The notes under the pieces: model-generated
The model's database searches: none
What the model was told of the DNA's origin: nothing
What the model saw: the letters and a program-made list of their open reading frames with translations, nothing else
Shown here: piece by piece, positions 33,996 to 43,833 of the stretch
How the letters are laid out: each line of letters starts with the position of its first letter
Position numbering within the stretch: the stretch's first letter is position 1
Program-made: the position numbers and the translations under genes
Assembly (NCBI GenBank): GCA_937891825.1
Contig: CALAHN010000088.1
Coordinates: forward strand, 114,009 to 178,008
Direction of reading: 5' to 3'
Origin: an uncultured Alphaproteobacteria bacterium
GTDB lineage: Bacteria > Pseudomonadota > Alphaproteobacteria > Bin95
DNA: 64,000 bases

Positions 33996-36900
33996 TTGCC
34001 GGCCGAACAGACCGATGCGAGACCGGATAATCAGCACGTGGCCGCCAGACCCCTAGCTTGGTTCCTTCGAGGCGCCCTCGCGGCCGTGGCAATCCTTGCG
34101 ATCGCCTTCGTCGCGCTCGCCGCAAGGCTGGCGCAAGGACCGCTCGACCTTGGCTATTTCAAACCGCAACTGGAATCGGCGCTCACGGAATCACTGGGCG
34201 GCGGCATCTCCGTCCGCCGCTTCGCGCTGCGGGCTGCCGATGGCGAAATCGCGTTATCCGCCTTCGGCGTCGTCCTTGCCGGCGATGACCGGAAAACGAT
34301 CGGCCATGCGGAGGAAATCAAGCTCAGCTTGCAGCCGAACGCCTTATTGAGGGGCAAGCTGCGCCCGCAACGTCTGACCGTCGTCGGGGCAGAGCTTGTC
34401 GCAGAGCGCGGGCCCGACGGTCAACTGAAACTCCTGGCGACAGCGACCGACGATCGCAACGGCGGCGACCTGCCGCCGATGGATATTCTGGAGATCGTAG
34501 AACGCTGGATCGCAGGCGATGTCGATACAAAGCGACTGCCCGATATCCGCCTGGAGACCGTGACAGTGACGGCGCGGGTCGCCGGCACGGGCGAAGTTCT
34601 GTGGCGCGGTCAAGCCGCGGCTGAACTCACGCTCTCCGGCGAGGAGATCAATATCTGGGCCGCGATCGGGCTGGACCGCGCGCGCCCGGAGCCCCCGCTG
34701 CGGATCGCCGTGGCGCTCGTCCGAGACCGCGGCGGCGACGTGACGGCGAATTTTACCAACGCCAAGTTGTCGGGGATCGCCGAAGCTATCGGACTGCTCG
34801 GCCTCAAACTGCCGCCGCTCTCCGGACGGATTGACGGCGATCTGGCTTTCACGTTCGACGCCAAACTCAAACCTGGGGCTTTGAAGGCCAATCTGAGCGG
34901 CGCCGGTCTCCGCGGCGACTTCGACGGCATGGAGCGGATTGCGATCGAGCGCGCCGATGTGGAACTCCGCGCCGACATTCCGGCCCGCACGTTGATAATA
35001 TCGGGATTCCGAATTGGCGGCGACCGGCCGATCCTGATCGGCGCGGGCGCCGTCCGACCGGAGGCCGCCGGCCCTGAGGGGGGAGATGTCTATCAGGCGT
35101 CCGGCCGACTGGATCATGTCGACGGCGCTGCGCTGGCCCGCCTGCTCGGCCTGGACGACGCCTTGAAGGGGGTGTCGATCTCTGCAGCGGCCGATTTCGA
35201 CGTGACGGTGCGCGACGGCGCATTCGTGAGCGCAGAGACGCGGATCAGCGGCAGCGGCGCATTCCGCCATCCGGATTTCTATGCCGAGCCGCTCGCCTTG
35301 AGCGCGGCAAGCGGTTTCGCGGCCTATGATGCGGCGACCCGCACGTTTTCGCTGTCGGGGCTGACCGGACGGCTCGACGGCGTCGCGGTCGCGGGCGAAG
35401 GTCGCTTCGGGTTGACGGCGGCCGGGGCGATCGAAACCGCGTCGGCATTTCTGAAGACCGGGGCGTTCGACATCGCGAAGCTTGTCCGGCTGTGGCCGAA
35501 ATCGCTGGCGCCGGGGGGCCGCGTCTGGATCGCTGAGAACATCACCGCCGGGACCCTAACGGAAGCCGACTTCGAATTTCAGCAGACGGCCGGCGCGCCG
35601 ATGAAGGTATCCGGCTCGTTTGCCGGCAAGGATCTGGCGATCCGCTATTGGCCGCCCTTGCCGCCAGTCACCGGCGTCAGCGGTCGGGGACGGTTCTTTG
35701 ACGATGTCATCGAGATCAAAGTCGATCGTGGCGTCATCGGCGCGATGAAGACGAATCAAGCGACGGTCAGGATCTATGACCTGGGCGCCAAACGCGAGAT
35801 GATCGCGGTCGACAGTGCGGTCCAGGGTCCCGCCGACGCGCTGCTGACGATCCTCAATCGCCCGCCGCTCCGTTACGCCGAATGGCTCGGCATCGATCCG
35901 ACGAAGGCCCGCGGCGCGGTCGACGGCCGCATCAAGCTGAAGTTTCCCCTGATCGACGCATTGCAGATGGCGGATATCGATCTGGTGGCGACAGGCGCGA
36001 TCGCCAAGGCGTTCGTCCCGAAGGCCGTAAACGGCTGGGATCTCGCCGCCAAGCGCCTCGCGATCAAGGTGACCCCGCAGCAACTGGACGTCGGCGGCGT
36101 CGGGACGCTGCTGGATCAACCAGTGAGCTTCGATGGCGTGATCGCATTCGGCCCCGGCGACGAGCGCGCGCGCTTTACCGGCGACTGGCGCTTGACCCGC
36201 GCTGTCCGTCAGGCGCTTGGCATTGGCGGACGGGCAATCAGCCGAAGACTGACAGGCGCTACCCCGGCGACCTTCGATATCGTCGTGCGCCCGCGGGAGC
36301 GCTACGAGATCGCCGTCGTAGCTGACCTCACGGACGCCACCTTGCTGGCGCAGGAAATCGGGTGGATCAAGCCAAAGGGCCGGCCGGCGAGCGTCAAGTC
36401 CAAGATCATTCTGGAGAACGGCGCGCCGGTGCGCATCGACGGCATCGCGCTCCGCGCAGCCGATTTGGAAATGGATGCCGACATCCAGTTTGCCGATGGC
36501 GAAATCCGACGGGTCGGCGTCCGGCGCCTGCTTGGGGCGGGCCATGATCTCCGCGCCGAAATCCTACTTGGGGATAGTGAGGAAAGCGTTCGAATATCCG
36601 GCAAGCGCATGGACCTCAGGCCGCTCTTCAAACTGGATGCGCCGCCGAAGGACGCCGTTGCAGGCCGGAACGGCCTGCCCGCGCCGGCGATGCGCCGCGT
36701 CCTCACGATATCGACCGATGCGGCGCGCCTCACCAAACATCTGGAGCTGGCGAACCTCAAGGCTTCCGCGACCGTGATGGACGATTGGCCGGTCGCGCTG
36801 GCGGGCGCCGCCCAGTATCCTGGCGGCGCGCTGGCCGTCGGCACAAATCCCGCGGACGACAACCAGATCGTCCTGACTGCGAGCGACTTCGGCAAGCTGC

Positions 36901-37472
36901 TGGCGGCGGCCAATGTGACGGCTGGCGTCGCCGACGGGCCGATGCGGCTGACGATCGACCGGGCGCGCGATGACAGTCTCAGCCTGGACCTGCGCGTCCG
37001 GGACTTTACGGTTTCAAAAACCGCATTGAGCCGGTTTGCCGGCGGAAAGTCGGGCGGTCTCGTCGATTCGCTTTCCCGGACCGATCACATCGCCTTCGAT
37101 CGCATTGGGGCGATCGGGCGTTATGCCGGCGGCCAACTGACCTTGAGCGACGGCCGCTTATCGGGCGACGCGCTTGGCGTCAGCGCGCGCGGCATCATCG
37201 ATTTTCGCCAGGAGTTTCTCGACATTTCCGGCGCGATCACGCCTGCCTATGGCTTTTCCCGCATCCTCGCCGCCATTCCGGTGCTGGGCGCGTTGCTGAC
37301 CGGAGCGAAACGCGAGGGACTGTTCGCCGCCAATTACAAGGCCTTCGGCGCTCTGGACGATCCGGAGTTTGAGGTAAACGCGCTTTCCGCCCTTGCGCCC
37401 GGCATTCTGCGGGACGCTTTCTCAGGCCCGCGCGCGCCGGCCGCGCCATCGCAGACGAACAACGACCCTTGA
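33996..37472 (+). CDS. large AsmA/YhdP-like (DUF3971) envelope protein
   Basis: A 1158-residue protein with one N-terminal membrane helix (about 24-44) and a very long periplasmic part made of short beta-strand repeats. The start LDLGYFKPQLESALTESLGGGISVRRFAL and the C-terminal ALGVSARGIIDFRQEFLDISGAITPAYGF, then FAANYKAFGALDDPEFEVNALSALAPGILRDAF, are typical of the YhdP/AsmA-like group. These proteins are thought to form lipid-carrying bridges between the inner and outer membranes. The only upstream start in frame is a TTG at 33996; a GTG at 34038 is the alternative. Neither has a clear ribosome site. It is divergent from glnE, with 66 bases between. Confidence 0.85.
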   Translation: MPAEQTDARPDNQHVAARPLAWFLRGALAAVAILAIAFVALAARLAQGPLDLGYFKPQLESALTESLGGGISVRRFALRAADGEIALSAFGVVLAGDDRKTIGHAEEIKLSLQPNALLRGKLRPQRLTVVGAELVAERGPDGQLKLLATATDDRNGGDLPPMDILEIVERWIAGDVDTKRLPDIRLETVTVTARVAGTGEVLWRGQAAAELTLSGEEINIWAAIGLDRARPEPPLRIAVALVRDRGGDVTANFTNAKLSGIAEAIGLLGLKLPPLSGRIDGDLAFTFDAKLKPGALKANLSGAGLRGDFDGMERIAIERADVELRADIPARTLIISGFRIGGDRPILIGAGAVRPEAAGPEGGDVYQASGRLDHVDGAALARLLGLDDALKGVSISAAADFDVTVRDGAFVSAETRISGSGAFRHPDFYAEPLALSAASGFAAYDAATRTFSLSGLTGRLDGVAVAGEGRFGLTAAGAIETASAFLKTGAFDIAKLVRLWPKSLAPGGRVWIAENITAGTLTEADFEFQQTAGAPMKVSGSFAGKDLAIRYWPPLPPVTGVSGRGRFFDDVIEIKVDRGVIGAMKTNQATVRIYDLGAKREMIAVDSAVQGPADALLTILNRPPLRYAEWLGIDPTKARGAVDGRIKLKFPLIDALQMADIDLVATGAIAKAFVPKAVNGWDLAAKRLAIKVTPQQLDVGGVGTLLDQPVSFDGVIAFGPGDERARFTGDWRLTRAVRQALGIGGRAISRRLTGATPATFDIVVRPRERYEIAVVADLTDATLLAQEIGWIKPKGRPASVKSKIILENGAPVRIDGIALRAADLEMDADIQFADGEIRRVGVRRLLGAGHDLRAEILLGDSEESVRISGKRMDLRPLFKLDAPPKDAVAGRNGLPAPAMRRVLTISTDAARLTKHLELANLKASATVMDDWPVALAGAAQYPGGALAVGTNPADDNQIVLTASDFGKLLAAANVTAGVADGPMRLTIDRARDDSLSLDLRVRDFTVSKTALSRFAGGKSGGLVDSLSRTDHIAFDRIGAIGRYAGGQLTLSDGRLSGDALGVSARGIIDFRQEFLDISGAITPAYGFSRILAAIPVLGALLTGAKREGLFAANYKAFGALDDPEFEVNALSALAPGILRDAFSGPRAPAAPSQTNNDP

Positions 37473-37553
37473 CCCGCCTCTGTGGGCGCGCCGTTTCCCC
37501 GCCGTCCGAGACACAGTAGACTGGAGCATCACATCCCTGAACTGGAGCGTCCG

Positions 37554-38930
37554 ATGCCTGACAGCGCATTATCCAATTCCCCTATCGTCGCCGCCTACCG
37601 GCAGAAGACGGCCGGTTCGGAAGCGCTGGCAAAGCGGGCGCTTGCATCCTTCCCAAGCGGCATCACCCACGATTCGCGGCATCTTGAACCTTATGGCGTC
37701 TATATCGACCGCGCCGACGGGGCACGGAAGTGGGATGTCGACGGCAATGAGTATGTCGACTATTTCGGCGGCCACGGCGCGCTCATCCTGGGCCATAACC
37801 ATCCGGACGTCGCGGCGGCCGTCCATGCAGCTTATGCCAAGGGCACGCATTTCGGCGCCAGCCACGCGCTTGAGGTGGAATGGGCCGAGCAAGTGCTGTC
37901 GATGGTGCCCTGCGCCGAGAAAATCCGCTTCACCTCCTCAGGCACCGAGGCGACGCTGATGGCGGTCCGGCTGGCGCGCGCCTATACGAAGCGCTCGAAG
38001 ATCCTCCGCTTCCGGACGCATTTCCATGGCTGGAACGATCACATGGCGCCTGGCCAGGCCAACCACTATGACGGAACCGCGACCGCAGGCGTGCTCGACG
38101 GCGTCGCAGCAGGCGTCGTCCTGGTCGATCCCAACGACCGCGACGGCGTCACGGCGGCGCTCGCGGCTGGGGACATCGCCGGCATCATTCTCGAGCCGAC
38201 AGGATCGTCGACCGGCATGGTCCCGACCGCGCCAGGCTTCCTCGCGTTCCTGCGCGAGGCGACCGAGGCTGCCGGGGCGCTTCTGATTTTCGATGAGGTC
38301 GTGACGGGCTTCCGGGTGGCGCCGGGCGGCGCCCAGGCGGCGCTTGGTGTCACGCCCGATCTTGCGACATATGCCAAGATCATCGCAGGCGGCCTGCCCG
38401 GCGGCGCGGTCGCGGGCAAAGCCGATATCTTCGACTTGCTGGACTTCGAGAAAGCCCGCGCCGGCGGCTTCGAGAAGATCGGCCATCAGGGCACCTACAA
38501 CGCCAATCCTGTCGCCGCCGCCGCCGGTCTGACAGCGCTCCGACTGATCGCCACGACTGCAGCCTGCGACCGCGCCAACGCCTTTGGCGACGCCATGCGG
38601 GCGCGCCTCAATCAGGCGATTCGCGAGGCCGGGTTGGCTTGGGCGGCTTACGGCGAGCATTCCGCCGTTCACGTCTTCACCAATCCCGCGGCGCGCGCCG
38701 GCATCGGGCCGGACAGCTTCGACCCGCTCGCCCTGCCCTTCATGGAGTTGAAGGGCAATGCTCCAGGGGTCGCGCAGAAGCTGCGCCTCGCGATGTTGCT
38801 GAATGGCGTCGATATGAACGGATGGCCGGGCGGCACAATTTCCGCCGCCCATGGGCCTCGGGAGCTCGATGAGACCGACGCCGCTTTCCGGAGCGCCATC
38901 GCCATGCTCAAGGCCGAAGGCGTCGTCTAA
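37554..38930 (+). CDS. class III aminotransferase, HemL-like
   Basis: A 458-residue PLP enzyme of fold type I. It resembles glutamate-1-semialdehyde aminomutase in overall sequence: FPSGITHDSRH, WDVDGNEYVDYFGGHGALILGHNHP, FTSSGTEATLMAVRLAR, Asp247 in IFDEVVTGFR and Lys275 in TYAKIIAGGLPGG, which binds PLP. Departures such as the HHMAPGQAN-like loop (NDHMAPGQAN, 161-170) suggest an aminotransferase on another substrate rather than the haem enzyme. I use the ATG at 37554, with GGAG upstream. A DauA-like dehydrogenase gene starts eight bases after the stop, so the pair is probably an operon for amino acid or amine turnover. Confidence 0.85.
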   Translation: MPDSALSNSPIVAAYRQKTAGSEALAKRALASFPSGITHDSRHLEPYGVYIDRADGARKWDVDGNEYVDYFGGHGALILGHNHPDVAAAVHAAYAKGTHFGASHALEVEWAEQVLSMVPCAEKIRFTSSGTEATLMAVRLARAYTKRSKILRFRTHFHGWNDHMAPGQANHYDGTATAGVLDGVAAGVVLVDPNDRDGVTAALAAGDIAGIILEPTGSSTGMVPTAPGFLAFLREATEAAGALLIFDEVVTGFRVAPGGAQAALGVTPDLATYAKIIAGGLPGGAVAGKADIFDLLDFEKARAGGFEKIGHQGTYNANPVAAAAGLTALRLIATTAACDRANAFGDAMRARLNQAIREAGLAWAAYGEHSAVHVFTNPAARAGIGPDSFDPLALPFMELKGNAPGVAQKLRLAMLLNGVDMNGWPGGTISAAHGPRELDETDAAFRSAIAMLKAEGVV

Positions 38931-38938
38931 CAGCGCCC

Positions 38939-40096
38939 ATGCCCGTTAGATTTGATATCGCCATTGTCGGCGGCGGAATAGCGGGCGCCAGCCTCGCCTA
39001 TCGACTCGCCAATTCGTCAGCCAGAAGCGTTCGCCGCATCCTGCTGCTGGAGCGGGAAAGTCAGCCTGGATATCATGCGACGGGCCGCTCGGCGGCGCTT
39101 TATACGCAAGCTTACGGTAATGCGGCGATCCGGGCCTTGACCGTCGCTTCTCGCGCTTTCTACGACGCCCCGCCAGCGGGATTTGCCGACCATCCGCTCC
39201 TTACGCCCCGCGGCGCCATGGTGATTGCGACGCGAGCGCAGGCTGACAAGCTGGAAGCGGAAACCCTCGACGTGCAGCGGCAAGCGCCCCAGGTCCAGTT
39301 GATCGGGGCGGCCGAAGCGCGGGCGCTGGCGCCAATGCTGCGTCAGGATTATGCAGCGCTTGCAGCCTATGAGCCCGACGCCATGGATATGGACGTCAAC
39401 GCCATTCTCCAGGGGTGCCTGCGGGGCGCGAAGGCGGCTGGGGTCGATATTCGGACCGATGCGCCTGTAACCGACCTCGCGAGACTGAATGACGGATGGC
39501 GGCTTGAAACGCCGACGGGCGCCGTCACGGCTGGAATCGTCGTGAATGCGGCTGGCGCCTGGGCGTCGGAGGTCGCAGCATTGGCGGGCGCGCAGAAGAT
39601 CGAAATCACGCCGAAACGCCGGACCGCGTTTCTGTTCAAGGGACCGGCGGGTCTGAACCTCAGCGATAGGCCGATGGTGATCGACGTCGACGAGCAATTC
39701 TATTTCAAGCCCGATGCCGGCCTCATCCTCGGCTCGCCGGCCGATGAAACGCCGATGCCGCCCCATGACGCCAGCCCGGACGAACTGGATATCGCCGTCG
39801 GCGCGGACCGGATCCAACGGGCGGCCGATCTGCCGATCCGGCGGATCGAAAGCAGTTGGGCAGGCCTTCGCAGTTTCACGAGCGACAAGACGCCGGTCGT
39901 CGGGTTCGATTGTGCGGCGCCAGGCTTCTTCTGGTTCGCCGGCCAGGGCGGGTATGGCATTCAGACAGCCCCAGCCATGGCGGCCGTCGCGACGGCGTTG
40001 CTGGAGGGCACGCCAATCGCCCACACCTTGCCGAAGTTAGCTTTATCGGCGACCGCGCTGGCGCCGGATCGCTTCTCGGCGCCGCCCAGGCAATGA
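38939..40096 (+). CDS. FAD-dependent D-amino-acid dehydrogenase, DauA-like
   Basis: A 385-residue flavoenzyme of the DAO family. The FAD site is IAIVGGGIAGASLAYRL (8-24). Strong resemblance to D-arginine dehydrogenase DauA is seen in PGYHATGRSAALYTQAYGN (the active-site lid with His), SRAFYDAPPAGFADHPLL, TPKRRTAFLF, EQFYFKPDAGLILGSPADE and WAGLRSF, then GQGGYGIQTAPAM. It should oxidise a D-amino acid, or a related amine, to the 2-oxo acid. DauB is not nearby. It follows the aminotransferase by eight bases. The substrate range needs to be left open. Confidence 0.88.
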   Translation: MPVRFDIAIVGGGIAGASLAYRLANSSARSVRRILLLERESQPGYHATGRSAALYTQAYGNAAIRALTVASRAFYDAPPAGFADHPLLTPRGAMVIATRAQADKLEAETLDVQRQAPQVQLIGAAEARALAPMLRQDYAALAAYEPDAMDMDVNAILQGCLRGAKAAGVDIRTDAPVTDLARLNDGWRLETPTGAVTAGIVVNAAGAWASEVAALAGAQKIEITPKRRTAFLFKGPAGLNLSDRPMVIDVDEQFYFKPDAGLILGSPADETPMPPHDASPDELDIAVGADRIQRAADLPIRRIESSWAGLRSFTSDKTPVVGFDCAAPGFFWFAGQGGYGIQTAPAMAAVATALLEGTPIAHTLPKLALSATALAPDRFSAPPRQ

Positions 40097-40104
40097 ACTG
40101 CCAG

Positions 40105-40680
40105 TCATTGCCAGCGGAAGGTCGCAATAGCGTCGAACGGGTTTCGGTCGCTAGCCGATTTCGTCGTAAATTCTCCGTAGCCAAGGCCGATGCCGACGGT
40201 GATCCGTTCGCCTGCCTCTATCCCGAACTGCTGCGCGAGCGGCTCTTCCAGGCCGCGAAATTCGCTGATGATGCAGGTATCGACGCCATAGCCCATGGCG
40301 GCAAGGGCAATGGCATTGACGAAGCCGCCGTGATCGAGCCAGTCGCCGGGCCCGGCATCTCCGCCGATCAGGCACAGGATACCGACGGGCGCCTCGAAGA
40401 ACCGAAGGCCGCTTCGGCGCGCCATGCCGACATCCGCCGCGGTTCCGGGCGCCGCGGTTTGCGGCTTGGCGGACGCGCTCGCTTCATGGGCGACAGCTGC
40501 GTTCACCATATCCGCCAAAGCGTCACCGGAGCAGACGATAACTCTCCAGGGTTGTCTATTCCCTTCGCTCGGGGATTTCACGGCATTCCGAAGAATGCTC
40601 TCGATTATGGCCCTGTTCGGCGCGCGCAGTTTGAATGCGCGCGCGGTCCGGCGCGCCCTCATCGCATCCAAAACATGCAT
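40105..40680 (-). CDS. nitroreductase-family flavoprotein
   Basis: A 191-residue FMN-dependent nitroreductase-fold protein. MRARRTARAFK near the start and AVKSPSEGNRQPWRVIV (38-54) are the FMN-contact motifs. WLDHGGFVNAIALAAMGYGVDTC and a C-terminal GIGLGYGE are typical of NfsA/NfnB-like enzymes. The ATG at 40680 begins at the conserved domain; the long upstream frame runs into the HAD gene on the opposite strand and is not coding. It is convergent with the dehydrogenase gene, with eight bases between, and divergent from the HAD gene. The natural electron acceptor is unknown. Confidence 0.87.
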   Translation of the reverse strand: MHVLDAMRARRTARAFKLRAPNRAIIESILRNAVKSPSEGNRQPWRVIVCSGDALADMVNAAVAHEASASAKPQTAAPGTAADVGMARRSGLRFFEAPVGILCLIGGDAGPGDWLDHGGFVNAIALAAMGYGVDTCIISEFRGLEEPLAQQFGIEAGERITVGIGLGYGEFTTKSASDRNPFDAIATFRWQ

Positions 40681-40750
40681 GCCGCCCGGTCCCTCGGACC
40701 TGAAGTCAGGGACTATCCGCCTGACTTCATTGAAACTATGGAGAATTTTT

Positions 40751-41395
40751 ATGTCTAACGTCAAGGCGGTATTCTGGGATTTCGGTGGGGTCGTCACCTC
40801 CAGTCCGTTTGAAGCTTTTGCCCGTTTGGAGGCGGAATCCGGGCTGCCGGCCGGCTTTATCGCCTCTGTCAACCGAATCAATCCCGACGCGAATGCCTGG
40901 GCGCAATTCGAAAGAAGCGAGATTGACCGCGCAACTTTTTCGCGTCTCTTCGAAGCGGAATCCAAGGCGCTTGGCCATTCCGTGCCGGGCGACAGGGTTC
41001 TGGCCTGCCTCGCGGGCGAGCCGCGTCCGGTGATGGTCGCCGCCCTCAAGGCTGTCCGTCGCCGATTCACAATCGCCTGCCTGACGAACAATGTCGCGAA
41101 GCTACCGCGCCCGCCGGACCAGGCGGCGGCGCTCCAGGAGGTCATGGCGCTTTTCCACCATGTAATCGAATCAAGCAAGATCGGCGTCCGGAAGCCGGAG
41201 CGGGCCTTCTACGAACATGCCCTCGCGGCGGTCGGCTGCCGGGCCGACGAAGTCGTCTTTCTGGATGACCTCGGCGTCAACCTGAAAACGGCGCGCGCGA
41301 TGGGCATGACGACGATCAAGGTGGACGCGCCCGAACCGGCGCTCGAAGCCCTGTCAGCGATTCTCGATCTGCCCCTACTAGCGCCGGGCGCTTGA
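40751..41395 (+). CDS. HAD-superfamily hydrolase (epoxide hydrolase N-domain type)
   Basis: A 214-residue HAD protein. Motif I is FWDFGGVVTSSPF with two aspartate-position residues partly changed (DFGG, so the second Asp is Gly). Motif II is ACLTNN, the lysine is in SSKIGVRKPE, and motif IV is VFLDDLGVNLKTARAMGM. The DFGGV form of motif I is common in the soluble epoxide hydrolase N-domain/phosphatase group. GGAGA lies upstream of the ATG. It precedes an acyl-CoA dehydrogenase gene by 60 bases and may be transcribed with it. Confidence 0.86.
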   Translation: MSNVKAVFWDFGGVVTSSPFEAFARLEAESGLPAGFIASVNRINPDANAWAQFERSEIDRATFSRLFEAESKALGHSVPGDRVLACLAGEPRPVMVAALKAVRRRFTIACLTNNVAKLPRPPDQAAALQEVMALFHHVIESSKIGVRKPERAFYEHALAAVGCRADEVVFLDDLGVNLKTARAMGMTTIKVDAPEPALEALSAILDLPLLAPGA

Positions 41396-41455
41396 GCGAG
41401 GCACAACATCAGTCTGGCCTCCCTGCCCCTTTTGACCCCCACGGAGCATCGCCCC

Positions 41456-42628
41456 ATGGATAGCGCGTTTCCCAAAGCAACGATCACGCCCGAAGACGAG
41501 CGTCAGATCATGGATGCGATCGAAAAATTCCTGGCGCGCGACGTGCGCCCCTATGTGATGGCGCTTGAGCATGACGACGAATATCCCGCCGATATCGTTG
41601 AGGGCATGAAGGAGCTTGGCCTGTTCGGCGCGATCATCCCAGCCGAATATGGCGGCCTCGGTTTGCCGACGACGACCTACGCCAAGATCGTCGAATTGGT
41701 CTCTGAGACATGGATGTCGCTGTCGGGCATCTTCAATTCCCACCTCATCATGTCTTCGGCCGTCATCCGCCACGGCACAGAAGATCAGAAGCGGACCTGG
41801 GTGCCGAAATTCGCAACCGGTGAAATCCGCGGCGGCCTCGCCCTGACGGAGCCGAATTGCGGCACCGATTTGCAGGCGATCCGCACTACGGCCAAGCGCG
41901 ACGGCGACGCTTATGTCGTCAATGGCACAAAAACGTGGATTTCCAACGGCATTCACGGCACGGTCTTCGCGCTCCTTGTGAAGACCGACCCGGCGGCCAA
42001 GCCTCGACATGCCGGAACGAGCTTGTTTCTCGCCCAGAAAGGCCCTGGCTTCGCAGTCTCCCGGAAGCTGGAAAAGCTTGGCTACAAGGGGATCGATTCG
42101 GCCGAACTGGTTTTCGATAACTACCGAATTCCCGCCGACCGGCTGATCGGCGGCGTCGAGGGCCTGGGCTTGCGCCACGCGCTCGGCGGGCTGGAGCTTG
42201 GCCGCATTAATGTGGCGGCGCGCGGCGTCGGCGTCGCGTCGGCGGCGCTGAAGGAGTCCGTGAAATATGCCCAGCAGCGCGAAACCTTCGGCAAGCCGAT
42301 CGCCGAGCACCAATCCATTCAGATCAAGCTGGCCGACATGGCGACCAATGTCGAAGCCGCGCGCCACCTGACGCGGGCCGCCGCCGAAGCCTTCGACCGT
42401 GGCGACCGCTGCGACATGGAAGCCGGCATGGCGAAGCTGTTCGCCACCGAAGCCGCAGTCACCAACTCGATGGAAGCCATGCGCGTGCATGGCGGCTACG
42501 GCTATTCCAAGGAATTCCCGGTCGAGCGGTTCTATCGGGACGCCCCGCTCCTGGTGATCGGCGAAGGCACGAATGAGTTGCAGCGCATCCTGATCGCCCG
42601 CCAGCTCGTCCAGCGGAATCCGATCTGA
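41456..42628 (+). CDS. acyl-CoA dehydrogenase
   Basis: A 390-residue FAD enzyme removing two hydrogens from an acyl-CoA. GLALTEPNCGTD (131-142) and TKTWISNG are the FAD-contact motifs. RETFGKPIAEHQSIQ and MRVHGGYGYSKEFPVERFYRDA are standard, and Glu370 in GEGTNEL is at the catalytic-base position of short/medium-chain enzymes. I start at the ATG at 41456 with GGAG nine bases upstream; a TTG 24 bases earlier is also in frame. The stop overlaps the next start as TGATG, coupling it to a CoA-transferase and then an SDR. The three look like a small acid-degradation operon. Confidence 0.93.
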   Translation: MDSAFPKATITPEDERQIMDAIEKFLARDVRPYVMALEHDDEYPADIVEGMKELGLFGAIIPAEYGGLGLPTTTYAKIVELVSETWMSLSGIFNSHLIMSSAVIRHGTEDQKRTWVPKFATGEIRGGLALTEPNCGTDLQAIRTTAKRDGDAYVVNGTKTWISNGIHGTVFALLVKTDPAAKPRHAGTSLFLAQKGPGFAVSRKLEKLGYKGIDSAELVFDNYRIPADRLIGGVEGLGLRHALGGLELGRINVAARGVGVASAALKESVKYAQQRETFGKPIAEHQSIQIKLADMATNVEAARHLTRAAAEAFDRGDRCDMEAGMAKLFATEAAVTNSMEAMRVHGGYGYSKEFPVERFYRDAPLLVIGEGTNELQRILIARQLVQRNPI

Positions 42629-43833
42629 TGCCCGCCCCCCGTCGCCCGCTGGAAGGCGTGCGCATCGTCGCAGTCGAGCAGTATGGCGCGGGACCGCATG
42701 GCGCGATGCAGCTTGCCGATCTCGGCGCCGAGATCATCAAGGTCGAGAACGGGTCGGACGGCGGCGATGTCGGCCGCCATGTCAAACATCCGAACGAGCG
42801 GACGCCGCCCGGTGACAGCCTGTTCTTCCAGGCGTTCAACCGGAACAAGCGCTCGATCGTGCTGGACCTCAAGTCGACCGATGGCCAGACTGCGTTCCGG
42901 CGGCTTGCGGCGACGGCGGACGCGGTCTTCAACAATCTCCGCGGCGATATTCCGGACCGGCTTGGCCTGAACTATGACAGCCTGAAGGCCATCAATCCTC
43001 GCCTCGTCTGCGTTCATCTCTCGGCCTATGGCCGGACCGGCGACCGCGCCGCCTGGCCGGGCTATGATTTTCTGATGCAGGCGGAATGCGGCTATCTCTC
43101 CGTCACCGGCGAGAAAGGCGGGCCGCCATCGCGCATGGGCCTGTCGATCGTCGATCTCTCGACAGGTCTCCAAGCTGCGATCGCCATGGTTTCCGGCATC
43201 GTCGGCGCCCGGACGACCGGGATGGGCGGCGACTATGACGTCAGCCTCTATGACGTCGCGATGACGAACCTTTGCTACGTCTCCGCCTGGCACATGACGC
43301 TCGGCGAGACCGTCGGCCGGGAATTGCGCTCCGCCCATCCCAATCTTGTGCCGAGCCAGCTCTACAAGACCCAGGACAGCTGGATTTTCCTGATGTGTAA
43401 CAAGGAGAAGTTCTGGCCGGTGTTGTGCCGCAAGCTTGGGCGGCCGGACCTCGCCGCCGACGACAGGTTTCGGACATTCCAGGGCCGCCTCGCCCATCGG
43501 GATCTCCTGACCGATCTTCTGGACGACGCGCTTTCGGGCAAGACGACGGACGCCTGGATGGCGCTTTTTGCGGGCGAGGTTCCGGCAGCCCCGGTTTATG
43601 ATGTCGGTCGGGCGCTCGACAGTCCGTTCAGCCAAACCACCGGGCAGATTATCGAACTCGAGACGCCGGGCGGTCAGACGGTCAAGACTATCGGTCCCGG
43701 CGTGCGGCAACCGGGCCTGCCACCCCGCGCCGAAGCCGCGCCAGCGCTCGCAGCTGACCAGCAGGCGGTCCTGGGGAGCCTCGGTTATACGGCGGATGAA
43801 GCCGAAGCGCTTTTGAAGGCGGCCGGCGGATGA
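42628..43833 (+). CDS. CaiB/BaiF family (family III) CoA-transferase
   Basis: A 401-residue CoA-transferase that probably activates the acid used by the upstream acyl-CoA dehydrogenase. LEGVRIVAVEQYGAGPHGAM is the N-terminal family motif, Asp147 in PGYDFLMQA is the expected catalytic aspartate, and FNRNKRSIVLDLK and VCVHLSAYGRTG follow the family. It overlaps its neighbours on both sides (TGATG upstream, ATGA downstream). It is a second family III enzyme in this window and is not closely similar to the one at 18027-19241. Confidence 0.9.
   Translation: MPAPRRPLEGVRIVAVEQYGAGPHGAMQLADLGAEIIKVENGSDGGDVGRHVKHPNERTPPGDSLFFQAFNRNKRSIVLDLKSTDGQTAFRRLAATADAVFNNLRGDIPDRLGLNYDSLKAINPRLVCVHLSAYGRTGDRAAWPGYDFLMQAECGYLSVTGEKGGPPSRMGLSIVDLSTGLQAAIAMVSGIVGARTTGMGGDYDVSLYDVAMTNLCYVSAWHMTLGETVGRELRSAHPNLVPSQLYKTQDSWIFLMCNKEKFWPVLCRKLGRPDLAADDRFRTFQGRLAHRDLLTDLLDDALSGKTTDAWMALFAGEVPAAPVYDVGRALDSPFSQTTGQIIELETPGGQTVKTIGPGVRQPGLPPRAEAAPALAADQQAVLGSLGYTADEAEALLKAAGG

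Noticed and set aside
40681-41178. Upstream extension of the nitroreductase frame
   Set aside because: It overlaps the HAD hydrolase gene on the other strand, and the nitroreductase fold begins at the ATG at 40680.
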